Assembly: GCA_035235625.1 (NCBI GenBank)
Contig: CP141142.1
Span: 20,842,995-20,906,994, forward strand
Source: Saururus chinensis
Lineage: Eukaryota; Streptophyta; Magnoliopsida; Piperales; Saururaceae
Length of the DNA: 64,000 nucleotides
Direction: 5' to 3'
This document shows, in pieces, positions 60,601-64,000 of the stretch; the stretch's first letter is position 1; each line of letters opens with the position of its first letter. The position numbers were made by a program, and so were the translations under genes. Below the pieces are notes generated by a model. It did not search any database, was not told the DNA's origin, and saw only the letters and a program-made list of their open reading frames with translations.

Positions 60601-62284
60601 CAAATGACTCTCCATAGTTACATCTCTTCTAACATTATTTAAAAATTGCAAGTGCTAAAAAAATACAGCACGGAAAGTTGGACAAGACAAATAGGATATC
60701 CAAGACATAACTATCATAATCATAATCAAGTAGCACCTTTTCCCAACAATTCACGGTGCAACATGGATCTTATTCCTCCATTCTAGCCTATATTGTGCTA
60801 ACTCTTTTGTAAGAGATAGCATAATCATATCCTTATTGATTATATCCAAATTCTCTTAGGTCTCCCACTCTCTCTTTTGGCAACATTTACGTAAAACCCT
60901 TCCAACTTTCTTACTAGGGCATCCATTGGTCTTCTTTATGCATATCCATACCAACGCAACCTACACTCTCTGAGCTTCTCCACTAAAGGTGATAACCCTA
61001 AGTTTTCACGTATATAAAAATTTATAATCCTATATTTCTTGGTTATTCCACATATTTACCTTAGCATCCTCATTTCAACTATATTCAATTTATCTACATG
61101 GCTTTTTTTGTTGCCCAACATTATGCTCCATTATAGATCATAACTAATCAAGATAATAATCCGTTTCAATCAATATTTGACATAGTAGACAATTGAGTAG
61201 CAGTAGCAATATTTTAAAATACCCAAATTGCTGGGATTAAATATTGAATAAAAATGTTAAATTATGCATGTACGAAACATGTACTCACAGAGTTTCTCCC
61301 AGCCGAATACCTACAAAATGCAGGAGTTGATTTGTCAAATAGGACTCTTCGTCCACCACCCTGTAACAAATACCCACGTCTACCAGAGCAACGGAAGCAT
61401 GGCATGTGCACATGCAGACTCGGTAAGGTTGATAAACTAATTGATTTATTGTGTGACTGAATCTCCTGGTTCCTTCTACTGCTTCTTTTGTGCAATTGTA
61501 AAATTTTATTTCCACCCTGAAGCTTCCACCTTCACAGTGTAAAGATTGGCTTATGCAATTGTAAACACTGGATAGCAGATAATGAGAAAATAAATTTATT
61601 CTCCCATGTTATTAACTTAAAGGACTTATAATTTAGCATGCAGGTTAATAACAATCCCAGACAGATATTTAAAGAAAAGAAAGGATAACAGCAACCTAGT
61701 GGACTAATTACCATGTGACATTTATGAGAAAGAACACTCCTTTCCACATTATCAAAAAACTAAACTTAATAGTATCAAACTAGTTCAAAAAGATACAGTA
61801 AATGTGATGGAAGACGAAAAAGTCAAGAGGAAAGGTAGTAATCTCTTTAATTCATCAAATGTAAAGAATGTTAATGCGTAATAAAAGAAATATAAAACCG
61901 ATACAAGTAAACCCTCACTAAATTCAGATGAAGAAGATGATTTAAATTTAGAAATCAGTTAAGTAAACGAATTCACATCAGAAAACAAATACCCATCCCG
62001 ATATCCGTACGTGTTCAAAGTGAACCATTCAGCATCAAGATTACGAGAACTCCACAAAGTGCGGAAATATATTGTGTCATATTCCAAAAATCAAACTTCT
62101 GCAGCAAAAATTCTGCAAGGTAATACCTCTGCCTGCAGAAGGACGATCGAGCACCGGCACCGAATCCGTTGGGCGGATGGAGGCGGAGAAAAGATGAGTG
62201 GGATCCGCAAGGGAAGTCATCGCATAGCCTGGGATTGGGAGAGCAGGTGACGTGAGCAGCCGCCATGAGAGAGGAGGAAGCCAT
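21599..62284 (-). CDS. SPP: Stromal processing peptidase (chloroplast M16 metallopeptidase), complete, 24 exons
   Basis: SPP cleaves the transit peptides of imported proteins in the chloroplast stroma. Coding exons in transcript order: 62284-62127, 61418-61289, 51677-51436, 51030-50832, 50355-50308, 50150-50043, 49308-49120, 49028-48729, 48300-48199, 47977-47843, 47628-47404, 46758-46555, 44124-43954, 43637-43488, 42220-42083, 37508-37281, 37096-36947, 36214-36088, 30220-30085, 25289-25169, 25082-25002, 24610-24509, 24264-24114, 21690-21599. Together they give 3,687 nt and 1,228 residues plus stop, close to the roughly 1,265 residues I recall for the Arabidopsis protein. Residues 200-204 are HMIEH, the inverted zinc motif of M16 peptidases; E281, 76 residues later, fits the third zinc ligand. 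A transit peptide-like N-terminus, the [15 protein letters not shown] block and the [10 protein letters not shown] block of the second M16 half are present. All phases agree, there is no stop or frameshift, and the gene looks functional. The start is the first ATG in context GCCATGGC. Confidence 0.95.
22587..22994 (-). repeat. Gypsy-type LTR, minus orientation, with polypurine tract
   Basis: On the minus strand it starts TGTTATGGAGGCCG and ends GATCTACATCA, 408 bp. It is preceded on that strand by the purine-rich GAGAGGGGAGGATGG (about 23004-23022), as expected 5' of a 3' LTR. The last 150 bases resemble 32980-33115, so the two belong to one family. Little internal sequence remains, so this is a fossil remnant. 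Confidence 0.55.
23450..23880 (+). pseudogene. Ty1/copia gag remnant
   Basis: The plus strand reads [15 protein letters not shown] near 23470-23520, then [16 protein letters not shown] and [17 protein letters not shown], typical of copia gag. It lies antisense to SPP in intron 23. It is truncated and broken; no pol sequence follows. Confidence 0.75.
24114..24264 (-). CDS. SPP: SPP exon 23
   Basis: It encodes residues 1149-1198, [40 protein letters not shown] and [10 protein letters not shown]. The acceptor is ATTCAG|. The chosen donor is TCTG|GTAATC; a second possible donor, GAAG|GTGTTT, lies 9 nt upstream in the same phase. The downstream one gives the same segment length as the Arabidopsis protein I recall. 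Confidence 0.93.
24509..24610 (-). CDS. SPP: SPP exon 22
   Basis: It encodes residues 1115-1148, [20 protein letters not shown] then [14 protein letters not shown]. Sites: acceptor TTTTCAG|, donor AAG|GTAATT. Confidence 0.97.
25002..25082 (-). CDS. SPP: SPP exon 21
   Basis: It encodes residues 1088-1114, [20 protein letters not shown] and TERELDR. Sites: acceptor ATTCAG|, donor CGA|GTTAGT. Confidence 0.96.
25169..25289 (-). CDS. SPP: SPP exon 20
   Basis: It encodes residues 1047-1087, [20 protein letters not shown] then [14 protein letters not shown], the conserved R...Y region of the C-terminal M16 domain. Sites: acceptor GAACAG|, donor AAG|GTACAC. Confidence 0.97.
25290..27567 (-). other. 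SPP intron 19, 3' part: nothing recognised
   Basis: No coding similarity and no clear repeat boundaries seen by eye. The text has the look of decayed transposon DNA but I cannot assign it. Confidence 0.4.
27573..28129 (+). mobile_element. Solo LTR with 5-bp target duplication
   Basis: This is a 557-bp unit starting TGATGCACGG and ending GCTACATCA (5-bp inverted ends TGATG/CATCA), flanked by GTAAT at 27568-27572 and 28130-28134. Inside are four copies of GCTAGTT at about 28068-28097. A single LTR between a perfect target duplication indicates recombination between the two LTRs of a former element. It lies in SPP intron 19. The family is not identified. Confidence 0.75.
28815..29361. mobile_element. 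Tourist-like (PIF/Harbinger) MITE, 547 bp
   Basis: The ends are inverted: the left reads AGGGCTGTTCAGGTGTGGAATT and the reverse of the right reads GGGGCTGTTTGGGTGTGAAATT (both shown in part), flanked by TTA on each side. There is no coding capacity. TTA target and a GGGCTGTTTGG-like end are typical of Tourist MITEs. Relatives lie at about 63371-63790 and 63790-64000. It is in SPP intron 19. Confidence 0.8.
29362..30084 (-). other. SPP intron 19, 5' part: short repeated words only
   Basis: TTAGATTGTGAAAATA and close variants recur between 29710 and 29830. GCCGGCC and a GATCCGGCAGGC dyad occur near 29580. No gene or named element is recognised. Confidence 0.4.
30085..30220 (-). CDS. SPP: SPP exon 19
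   Basis: It encodes residues 1002-1046: a variable linker followed by [19 protein letters not shown]. Sites: acceptor AAACAG|, donor CAG|GTAATC. Phases 1 in and 2 out agree with exons 18 and 20. It lies between the two largest insertion-filled introns of the 3' half. Confidence 0.94.
31220..32760 (+). pseudogene. Ty3/gypsy gag-protease remnant
   Basis: The plus strand shows a chromovirus-like gag ([20 protein letters not shown], then [11 protein letters not shown] near 31985-32020), a knuckle-like block [14 protein letters not shown] near 32386-32427 and a protease block [15 protein letters not shown] near 32612-32655. RT and integrase are absent. It is a broken, truncated fossil in SPP intron 18, antisense to the gene. 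Confidence 0.75.
32971..33115 (-). repeat. LTR end with primer-binding site, minus orientation
   Basis: Read on the minus strand, an LTR-like end CTACAACA (ending at 32980) is followed by TTGGTATCA at 32979-32971, the start of a Met-type primer-binding site. The LTR part matches the LTR at 22587-22994. This sits tail-on to the plus-strand gag-protease scrap, so the two are separate insertions or one was inverted. Confidence 0.5.
33116..36087 (-). other. SPP intron 18, 5' part: mostly unassigned
   Basis: AT-rich intron. A run of 19 C sits at 34999-35017 beside a purine-rich, more GC-rich patch (35040-35150). Open frames over this patch are low-complexity (Gly or Arg/Lys runs) and are not credible genes. 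No element is recognised. Confidence 0.45.
36088..36214 (-). CDS. SPP: SPP exon 18
   Basis: It encodes residues 960-1001, [36 protein letters not shown] and a variable end. Sites: acceptor GGCAG|, donor AATG|GTAATT, leaving 1 nt of a split codon. Read by hand, because it has no start codon for an ORF scan. Confidence 0.95.
36947..37096 (-). CDS. SPP: SPP exon 17
   Basis: It encodes residues 910-959, [20 protein letters not shown] through [10 protein letters not shown]. Sites: acceptor TTCAG|, donor CAG|GTGAGA. Confidence 0.97.
37281..37508 (-). CDS. SPP: SPP exon 16
   Basis: It encodes residues 834-909, [37 protein letters not shown] and [15 protein letters not shown]. Sites: acceptor CTGCAG|, donor GAG|GTATAT. 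Confidence 0.97.
37509..38320 (-). other. SPP intron 15, 3' part: nothing recognised
   Basis: AT-rich. No coding similarity and no clear repeat. Confidence 0.4.
38321..39279 (+). pseudogene. Ty1/copia RT-RNase H remnant
   Basis: The plus strand carries the end of a copia RT ([20 protein letters not shown] near 38420-38485) and the RNase H blocks [33 protein letters not shown] and [10 protein letters not shown] between about 38820 and 39040. It ends in a purine-rich tract GAGTTTGGGGGG just before an LTR at 39280. The 5' half is missing. It is broken, and antisense to SPP in intron 15. Confidence 0.85.
39280..39539. repeat. LTR-like 260-bp unit with about 100-bp inverted ends
   Basis: It starts TGTTAAATCTATTTGC right after the copia polypurine tract and ends GGCAAATACATTCTTAACA. 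The first 100 bases (39280-39380) are close to the reverse complement of the last 100 (39440-39539); about 60 bases between are not palindromic. It is best read as the copia 3' LTR with extreme terminal inversion. Two LTR pieces facing each other, or a foldback element, are alternatives. Confidence 0.6.
39540..41100 (-). other. SPP intron 15, middle: AT-rich, repeated GAAATTT words
   Basis: The stretch at 39780-40000 is built of words such as GAAATTTC, AAATTTTGCCC and TTTAGGCAGGTTA repeated at irregular spacing. No coding frame is credible and no element is named. Confidence 0.4.
41103..41722. mobile_element. MITE-like element with inverted ends and GCC-rich core
   Basis: The left end reads GCTTGGATTGAAGGAAA and the reverse of the right end reads TGTTTGGATTGGTGGAAA. 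No target duplication could be agreed. Inside are a tandem repeat of about 35 bp (41291-41360, GGACTCATGCCTTCAACC) and a triplet-rich GCC/ACC stretch at 41375-41480. The glycine- or proline-rich open frames are products of this composition. Confidence 0.45.
42083..42220 (-). CDS. SPP: SPP exon 15
   Basis: It encodes residues 788-833, [20 protein letters not shown], then [20 protein letters not shown] and VLE. Sites: acceptor TTTAG|, donor GAG|GTAGTT. Confidence 0.97.
42221..43487 (-). other. SPP intron 14: nothing recognised
   Basis: AT-rich intron with no visible element boundary or coding similarity. Confidence 0.5.
43488..43637 (-). CDS. SPP: SPP exon 14
   Basis: It encodes residues 738-787, with [20 protein letters not shown] and [19 protein letters not shown]. 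Sites: acceptor GGCAG|, donor CAG|GTCTGC. Confidence 0.97.
43954..44124 (-). CDS. SPP: SPP exon 13
   Basis: It encodes residues 681-737, [16 protein letters not shown] through [19 protein letters not shown], the start of the second M16 half. Sites: acceptor GCACAG|, donor AAG|GTACAT. The LINE-filled intron 12 lies between this exon and exon 12. Confidence 0.97.
44415..46340 (-). mobile_element. RTE-type LINE, 5'-truncated, in SPP intron 12
   Basis: Read on the minus strand: [44 protein letters not shown] (about 45465-45500) and [10 protein letters not shown] with FADD at 45208-45219, the RT catalytic box, then the C-terminus ending near GATCCATGTTGTCGGCC and a GATTATGATAAT tail (about 44415-44470). 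The endonuclease domain is missing and the RT has several stops and shifts, so it is dead. It lies in the same orientation as SPP and makes up most of intron 12. Confidence 0.85.
46555..46758 (-). CDS. SPP: SPP exon 12
   Basis: It encodes residues 613-680, [40 protein letters not shown], ending EPIEAEPE. Sites: acceptor TTCTAG|, donor GAG|GTCTGC. Confidence 0.96.
46759..47403 (-). other. SPP intron 11: nothing recognised
   Basis: AT-rich, with consensus ends GTAATA...CTAG. No element seen. Confidence 0.6.
47404..47628 (-). CDS. SPP: SPP exon 11
   Basis: It encodes residues 538-612, from [20 protein letters not shown] through [20 protein letters not shown] to VTLEE. Sites: acceptor AAGCAG|, donor GAA|GTAATA. 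Confidence 0.97.
47843..47977 (-). CDS. SPP: SPP exon 10
   Basis: It encodes residues 493-537, [20 protein letters not shown], then [20 protein letters not shown] and VAVQE. Sites: acceptor TGTGTAG|, donor GAG|GTCTAC. The donor is weaker than its neighbours, but the phase and protein match support it. Confidence 0.94.
48199..48300 (-). CDS. SPP: SPP exon 9
   Basis: It encodes residues 459-492: [19 protein letters not shown], then [15 protein letters not shown], nearly identical to the family. Sites: acceptor CTGCAG|, donor AAG|GTGCAT. Confidence 0.97.
48729..49028 (-). CDS. SPP: SPP exon 8
   Basis: It encodes residues 359-458, the longest exon, including [14 protein letters not shown] and [19 protein letters not shown], ending [12 protein letters not shown]. 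The middle part is a family-variable linker. Sites: acceptor CTGCAG|, donor AAG|GTAATA. Confidence 0.97.
49120..49308 (-). CDS. SPP: SPP exon 7
   Basis: It encodes residues 296-358, with [20 protein letters not shown] and [18 protein letters not shown], hallmark text of the first M16 peptidase half. Sites: acceptor TTTAG|, donor GAG|GTGTGT. Confidence 0.97.
49309..50042 (-). other. SPP intron 6 with GC-AG ends
   Basis: This 734-nt intron starts GCAAGTTTTC and ends CATTTAG on the minus strand. The exon before ends CAG and positions +2 to +6 after the G are CAAGT, so only the second base departs from the U1 consensus. No transposon is seen inside. Confidence 0.85.
50043..50150 (-). CDS. SPP: SPP exon 6 (third zinc ligand region; GC donor)
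   Basis: It encodes residues 260-295: [20 protein letters not shown], then [17 protein letters not shown]281 lies 76 residues after HMIEH, the spacing of the third zinc ligand in pitrilysin-like enzymes. The acceptor is TTTAG|; the donor reads CAG|GCAAGT, a GC rather than GT donor, with otherwise perfect consensus. Confidence 0.95.
50308..50355 (-). CDS. SPP: SPP exon 5 (48-nt small exon)
   Basis: It encodes residues 244-259, [16 protein letters not shown], exactly 16 codons in phase 0, matching the family segment ending LDALNE. Sites: acceptor GCCAG|, donor GAG|GTAAGC. It is below the size an ORF scan would report. Confidence 0.93.
50400..50787 (-). mobile_element. TRIM-like miniature LTR element with a doubled LTR
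   Basis: Two 93-94 bp units (50601-50694 and 50695-50787) are almost identical, differing by one base in an A run plus flanks. A diverged third copy lies at about 50400-50500. Between them, on the minus strand, is a Met-type primer-site-like word (ACATGATATCATAG, about 50576-50590) and a short non-coding core. The order LTR, LTR, primer site, core, LTR fits a TRIM with one LTR tandemly doubled. It lies in SPP intron 4 (50356-50831). A plain tandem duplication is the alternative. Confidence 0.5.
50832..51030 (-). CDS. SPP: SPP exon 4 (zinc-binding HMIEH)
   Basis: It encodes residues 177-243. HMIEH (codons at 50949-50963) carries two zinc-ligand histidines and the catalytic glutamate of the M16 inverzincin motif, followed by the highly conserved [20 protein letters not shown] and [12 protein letters not shown]. 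Sites: acceptor TTACAG|, donor AAAG|GTTCTT. Confidence 0.97.
51436..51677 (-). CDS. SPP: SPP exon 3
   Basis: It encodes residues 97-176, including [16 protein letters not shown] and [16 protein letters not shown], the conserved entry into the first M16 domain. Sites: acceptor TTTTCAG|, donor AACAG|GTTTGA. A 9.6-kb intron separates it from exon 2. Confidence 0.95.
51812..52175. repeat. Spaced duplication, about 110-bp units 250 bp apart
   Basis: 51812-51925 and about 52060-52172 share CAATCTTGCTG, CTACTGTCAGGTAATATTCA and AACATAT in the same order, with moderate divergence. Confidence 0.65.
52238..52418. repeat. 25-bp minisatellite
   Basis: Exact 25-bp periodicity: units at 52311-52335, 52336-52360, 52361-52385, 52386-52410 and a partial unit at 52411. 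Each is based on GAGCCCA.GCTCACGC followed by TGATGGTAT. A detached unit is at 52238-52262. It is more GC-rich than its surroundings. Confidence 0.85.
52560..53290 (-). other. SPP intron 2 segment with a diverged repeated block
   Basis: TCTCATTTGATAGGGTTTGT near 52830 and TCTCATTTGAAAGAGTTTGT near 52981 are each followed by a CAAATCCAA word about 45 bases later, so this looks like two copies of a unit of about 155 bp. The family is not known. Confidence 0.45.
53632..54148. mobile_element. hAT-type MITE, 517 bp, with perfect 8-bp target duplication
   Basis: The element starts TAGGGGTGTAAATGG and ends CATCTGTTTACACCCCTA, inverted ends matching over at least 12 bases, flanked by AGCTCAAC at 53624-53631 and 54149-54156. 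The subterminal parts are rich in GTCCGT and GGACAT words in opposite orientations and the core is AT-rich. An 8-bp duplication and a TAGGGGTG end are hAT hallmarks. There is no transposase, so it is non-autonomous. Confidence 0.93.
54157..55518 (-). other. SPP intron 2 segment: nothing recognised
   Basis: AT-rich, with open frames that are short and without family resemblance. Confidence 0.4.
55519..55955. repeat. Tandem duplication, units of about 211-218 bp
   Basis: 55519-55735 and 55736-55955 align throughout, sharing AATTAGCATCACTTGACAA, TATGTGAAG.GCTTTCTC and AATAGTAGTATAGATATAGA. Divergence is moderate. It is followed by a TA microsatellite at about 55954-55977. Confidence 0.8.
55978..57889 (-). 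other. SPP intron 2 segment: nothing recognised
   Basis: AT-rich. The open frames at 57113-57355 and nearby look like chance frames, or an unidentified repeat. Confidence 0.35.
57890..58185 (+). mobile_element. RTE-type LINE 3' end, plus orientation
   Basis: The plus strand reads [31 protein letters not shown] (about 57898-57990), the well-known C-terminus of plant RTE ORF2, then [11 protein letters not shown]-like text near 58100-58130 and a GATTATGATTATGATATATA tail. Only the last 300 bases are present. It lies antisense to SPP in intron 2. Confidence 0.85.
58190..59030 (+). repeat. Possible LTR fragment
   Basis: GAGCTGGGTCGTGATTACA near 59020-59038 resembles the usual end of Del/Tekay-type LTRs, and the text before it has the right look. 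No start, partner LTR or target duplication is seen, so this is weak. Confidence 0.25.
59920..60035. repeat. GCAGC/GCATG-rich dyad cluster
   Basis: Repeated GCATGC, GCAGCAGC, GCTGCTT and GCTGCAGC words give several overlapping inverted pairs that could fold into a hairpin. There is no coding sense and no known family. Confidence 0.45.
60715..61130 (-). mobile_element. RTE-type LINE 3' end, minus orientation
   Basis: It matches the 3' part of the LINE at 44415-46340: ATAAGATCCATGTTG, CTCTTACAAAAGAGTTAGCA and the block of the [11 protein letters not shown] type are all present on the minus strand, ending in a GATTATGATTATGATAGT tail at about 60713-60735. It is a severely 5'-truncated insertion in SPP intron 2, sense to the gene. 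Confidence 0.8.
61289..61418 (-). CDS. SPP: SPP exon 2 (pre-sequence)
   Basis: It encodes residues 53-96, a basic, cysteine-containing stretch ([17 protein letters not shown]) with a loose counterpart in the poorly conserved N-terminus of SPP. The acceptor CGAG| was chosen because it keeps phase with exon 1; the donor is CT|GTGAGT. It is the least conserved internal exon, so its 5' edge is the weakest splice call. Confidence 0.75.
61419..62126 (-). other. SPP intron 1: nothing recognised
   Basis: A 708-nt AT-rich intron with donor GTATTA and acceptor CCGAG. No element seen. Confidence 0.6.
62127..62284 (-). CDS. SPP: SPP exon 1 (start codon, transit peptide)
   Basis: It encodes residues 1-52, beginning [12 protein letters not shown], rich in Ser, Ala and Arg and poor in acidic residues, as expected for a chloroplast transit peptide. 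The donor is AG|GTATTA and the exon leaves 2 nt of a split codon. A second in-frame ATG at residue 7 is a possible alternative start. Confidence 0.85.
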
Positions 62285-62420
62285 GGCAGAGATTGCAGAA
62301 GGGTGGACGAAGGATGAGTAAGCCGGGCAGCTGCTACGTTAGCTGCCGTCGCGGCTTTTAGTTTTAACCGGGCCGTGGAGATATTTTTGCCCTTCCGGCG
62401 TATAACGAGTTATGCTAGAG
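62285..62420 (-). promoter_or_regulatory. Presumed SPP 5' leader and proximal promoter
   Basis: This is the most GC-rich block around the gene start, with no long repeat, no upstream ATG close to the start codon and no clear TATA box. TATA-less, GC-richer promoters are common for plant housekeeping genes. The transcription start cannot be placed from sequence alone. Confidence 0.4.
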
Positions 62421-63370
62421 TATTATTTTAGAGACACACTCCAACAAATTAGAAGAGTCTCGTATACGGAGAGCATTGTATATGTAACACGTGCTGAGGC
62501 GTGTATATACATGAAACTACTCATAGTATTATATACCATATATATAGGTACTGCAGAGAAGGCCTATATTATGTAACGTTGCGCAAAAAGTATACAATGA
62601 TATATATATAGTTAGCTATATTGGGACGCATAGCCAACTAGTATATATTTAGATTCTTAAGATGTCCCCTCTCCCTTAAATAGTGTTAGAGAGTCATTCA
62701 GAGTGATTTTGGGTTATTTGGCAAAGTTTGGATGAACCATACTCATATAACTATTTTTGGCTTTCACTCTAATAGAATGAAAAAAATCTCTTATGATATA
62801 TAGCAGGGACATGGTGAGCTAAAATAATAAAGATGTTGGTATGATACCTAGTTTTGTAATTGCATGTCTCAAATGACAATGAAGGCTTGTTGTGTTACTA
62901 GCTATCATGGTAGGAGCCTCGTTTACTAGGGGATGGGGCTCGCCGACCTATCGGGCGACCGTCTGGCCTTATGGCCGTGTTGGATACAAGACCCTTACAT
63001 GCACTTAGCTGAGGTGGAATGTTCGGATGTCCGAGTTGCCTAAGTTGGATCCATGCATCGTAAGGAAATGTCCCCCTCCAAATAGCCCGCTTGGGATTGT
63101 CCCGACACGTTTGCATGTCTGCCTTGGCACGGGTTCATTGCTTGGCTTCACGAGCTAGACGCTTAGTCAAATGGCATGAGGTCATGACCTTGATGAAGAA
63201 TAGTTTACTCGCTTGGCTATTTGGCCTTGTGAGTGTCGCACGGTAGATGTATCCCGAGCGCCCCCATGACAATGAGCTCACAAAGTGTGCAGCCCATCAG
63301 ATTTACATATGAGAGCCCACGTTACTAGGAGATCTAAACGTGGGTTGTTGGATCTAACTTCCACGAGTCA
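62421..63370. other. Upstream flank of SPP, unassigned
   Basis: 62421-62880 is AT-rich with TA-rich runs. 62890-63260 is clearly more GC-rich, full of short words such as GGCTCGCCGACC and CTTGGCTT, and has the look of an LTR fragment. No ends, TSD or coding motif support a family call. Confidence 0.4.
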
Positions 63371-64000
63371 CTTTTTGGGTGTTTGGATTTTTTTTAAAAA
63401 ATAGAAGTGAAATTTTTTGGAATTAATTTTAAAAACTACCAACTATGAATGATGGTCAGTAATGGAAATTTTTTAGAACAAATTAAGATATTGCGTTAAA
63501 CCTAATTTTAAACTTTAAACTAATATAACTTCATCTCCTGAATTTGGATATGCACATTTTTTATACTATTACGCTCTTAAATTTGAGCTCTATTAAACAA
63601 AATCCCCACAAGGGTATATAAATTTGAAATTTTAAAATAGGCCCCACTTATTATGCCACATTTCTCGAGGCTTAAATCAATATAAGAAGTAAATATTGAA
63701 AAATAACAGAATCTATAATTTCAAAATAGAGGTTGGGAGCTGGAATCAACAAAATCACCTTATGAGGTGATTTAGTGTTTCAGGTAAATGTTGAAAAATA
63801 ACAGAAACTAAAATGTTTGTGTTAAATTTTGTGGAAATAGAACGGGAATTCTTTGGAATTAATTCCAAAAATTTATTGTTGAATTTGAATTACGTTTGGT
63901 AACGAAATATTTTAGAATAAATTCATATGTCGCCTCAAACTTAATTTTAAAACTTTAAACTAATATAACTCTCTCTCCTGAACACGGATATACACAATCT
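63371..64000. mobile_element. Two stacked Tourist-like MITE copies related to 28815-29361
   Basis: 63371-63790 matches the reverse complement of the intron 19 MITE: GGGTGTTTGG near 63379, ACTTTAAACTAATATAACT, GGTTGGGAGCTGGAATCA and AATCACCTTATGAGGTGATT occur in the same order. From about 63790 a second copy begins over again (TTTAGAATAAATTCATAT, then ACTTTAAACTAATATAACT) and runs off the window. The ends are degenerate. Confidence 0.7.

Larger units (their letters stand above)
51678..61288 (-). other. SPP intron 2 (9.6 kb), largest intron
   Basis: It starts with donor GTGAGT after exon 2 and ends TTTTCAG before exon 3. It holds a 250-bp spaced duplication, a 25-bp minisatellite, a hAT MITE, a 215-bp tandem duplication, TA microsatellites, two LINE 3' ends and an LTR-like tail, each listed separately. 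No independent host gene is visible within it on either strand. Confidence 0.8.

Overview
This window is nuclear DNA of a flowering plant. The evidence is one complete intron-rich gene for the chloroplast stromal processing peptidase (SPP), surrounded and interrupted by typical plant transposons: Ty3/gypsy elements of the Athila/Tat, Reina-like and Del/Tekay-like types, Ty1/copia pieces, RTE-type LINE 3' ends, hAT and Tourist-like MITEs and a TRIM-like miniature element. I saw no bacterial, organellar or viral-genome features, no tRNA or rRNA gene and no CRISPR array. The species is not decided; the large introns and the C-terminal wording of SPP lean weakly to a non-grass monocot, and this is inference only. 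Layout: 1-1124 is unassigned flank. 1125-16062 is an old, heavily broken Athila/Tat-type gypsy element whose 3' spacer was hit by a younger Reina-like chromovirus (9735-15110; two 342-bp LTRs, perfect 5-bp target duplication AGTTG, about 6 percent LTR divergence by hand count). 16545-19325 is the 3' end of a third gypsy element, a chromodomain remnant plus a long LTR. 19326-21598 is the 3' flank of the host gene. 21599-62284, minus strand, is SPP: 24 coding exons could be joined with consistent phases and consensus splice sites into an intact 1,228-residue reading frame with the M16 zinc motif HMIEH. About 41 kb of gene encodes 3.7 kb of coding sequence; the rest is intron, swollen by insertions. 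62285-62420 is the presumed 5' leader and proximal promoter, and 62420-64000 is upstream repeat-rich DNA with stacked MITE copies. Inside SPP, intron 23 carries a minus-oriented gypsy LTR and a copia gag scrap; intron 19 a solo LTR with 5-bp target duplication and a 547-bp Tourist-like MITE; intron 18 a gypsy gag-protease scrap and an LTR/PBS junction; intron 15 a copia RT-RNase H scrap ending in a strikingly palindromic LTR and a second MITE-like element; intron 12 a 1.9-kb RTE LINE; intron 4 a TRIM-like element with a duplicated LTR; intron 2 a 25-bp minisatellite, a textbook 517-bp hAT MITE, tandem duplications and two LINE tails. One SPP intron (intron 6) uses a GC donor. No new multi-gene system is evident; the most useful content is the full SPP gene model and the structural oddities of the elements within it.
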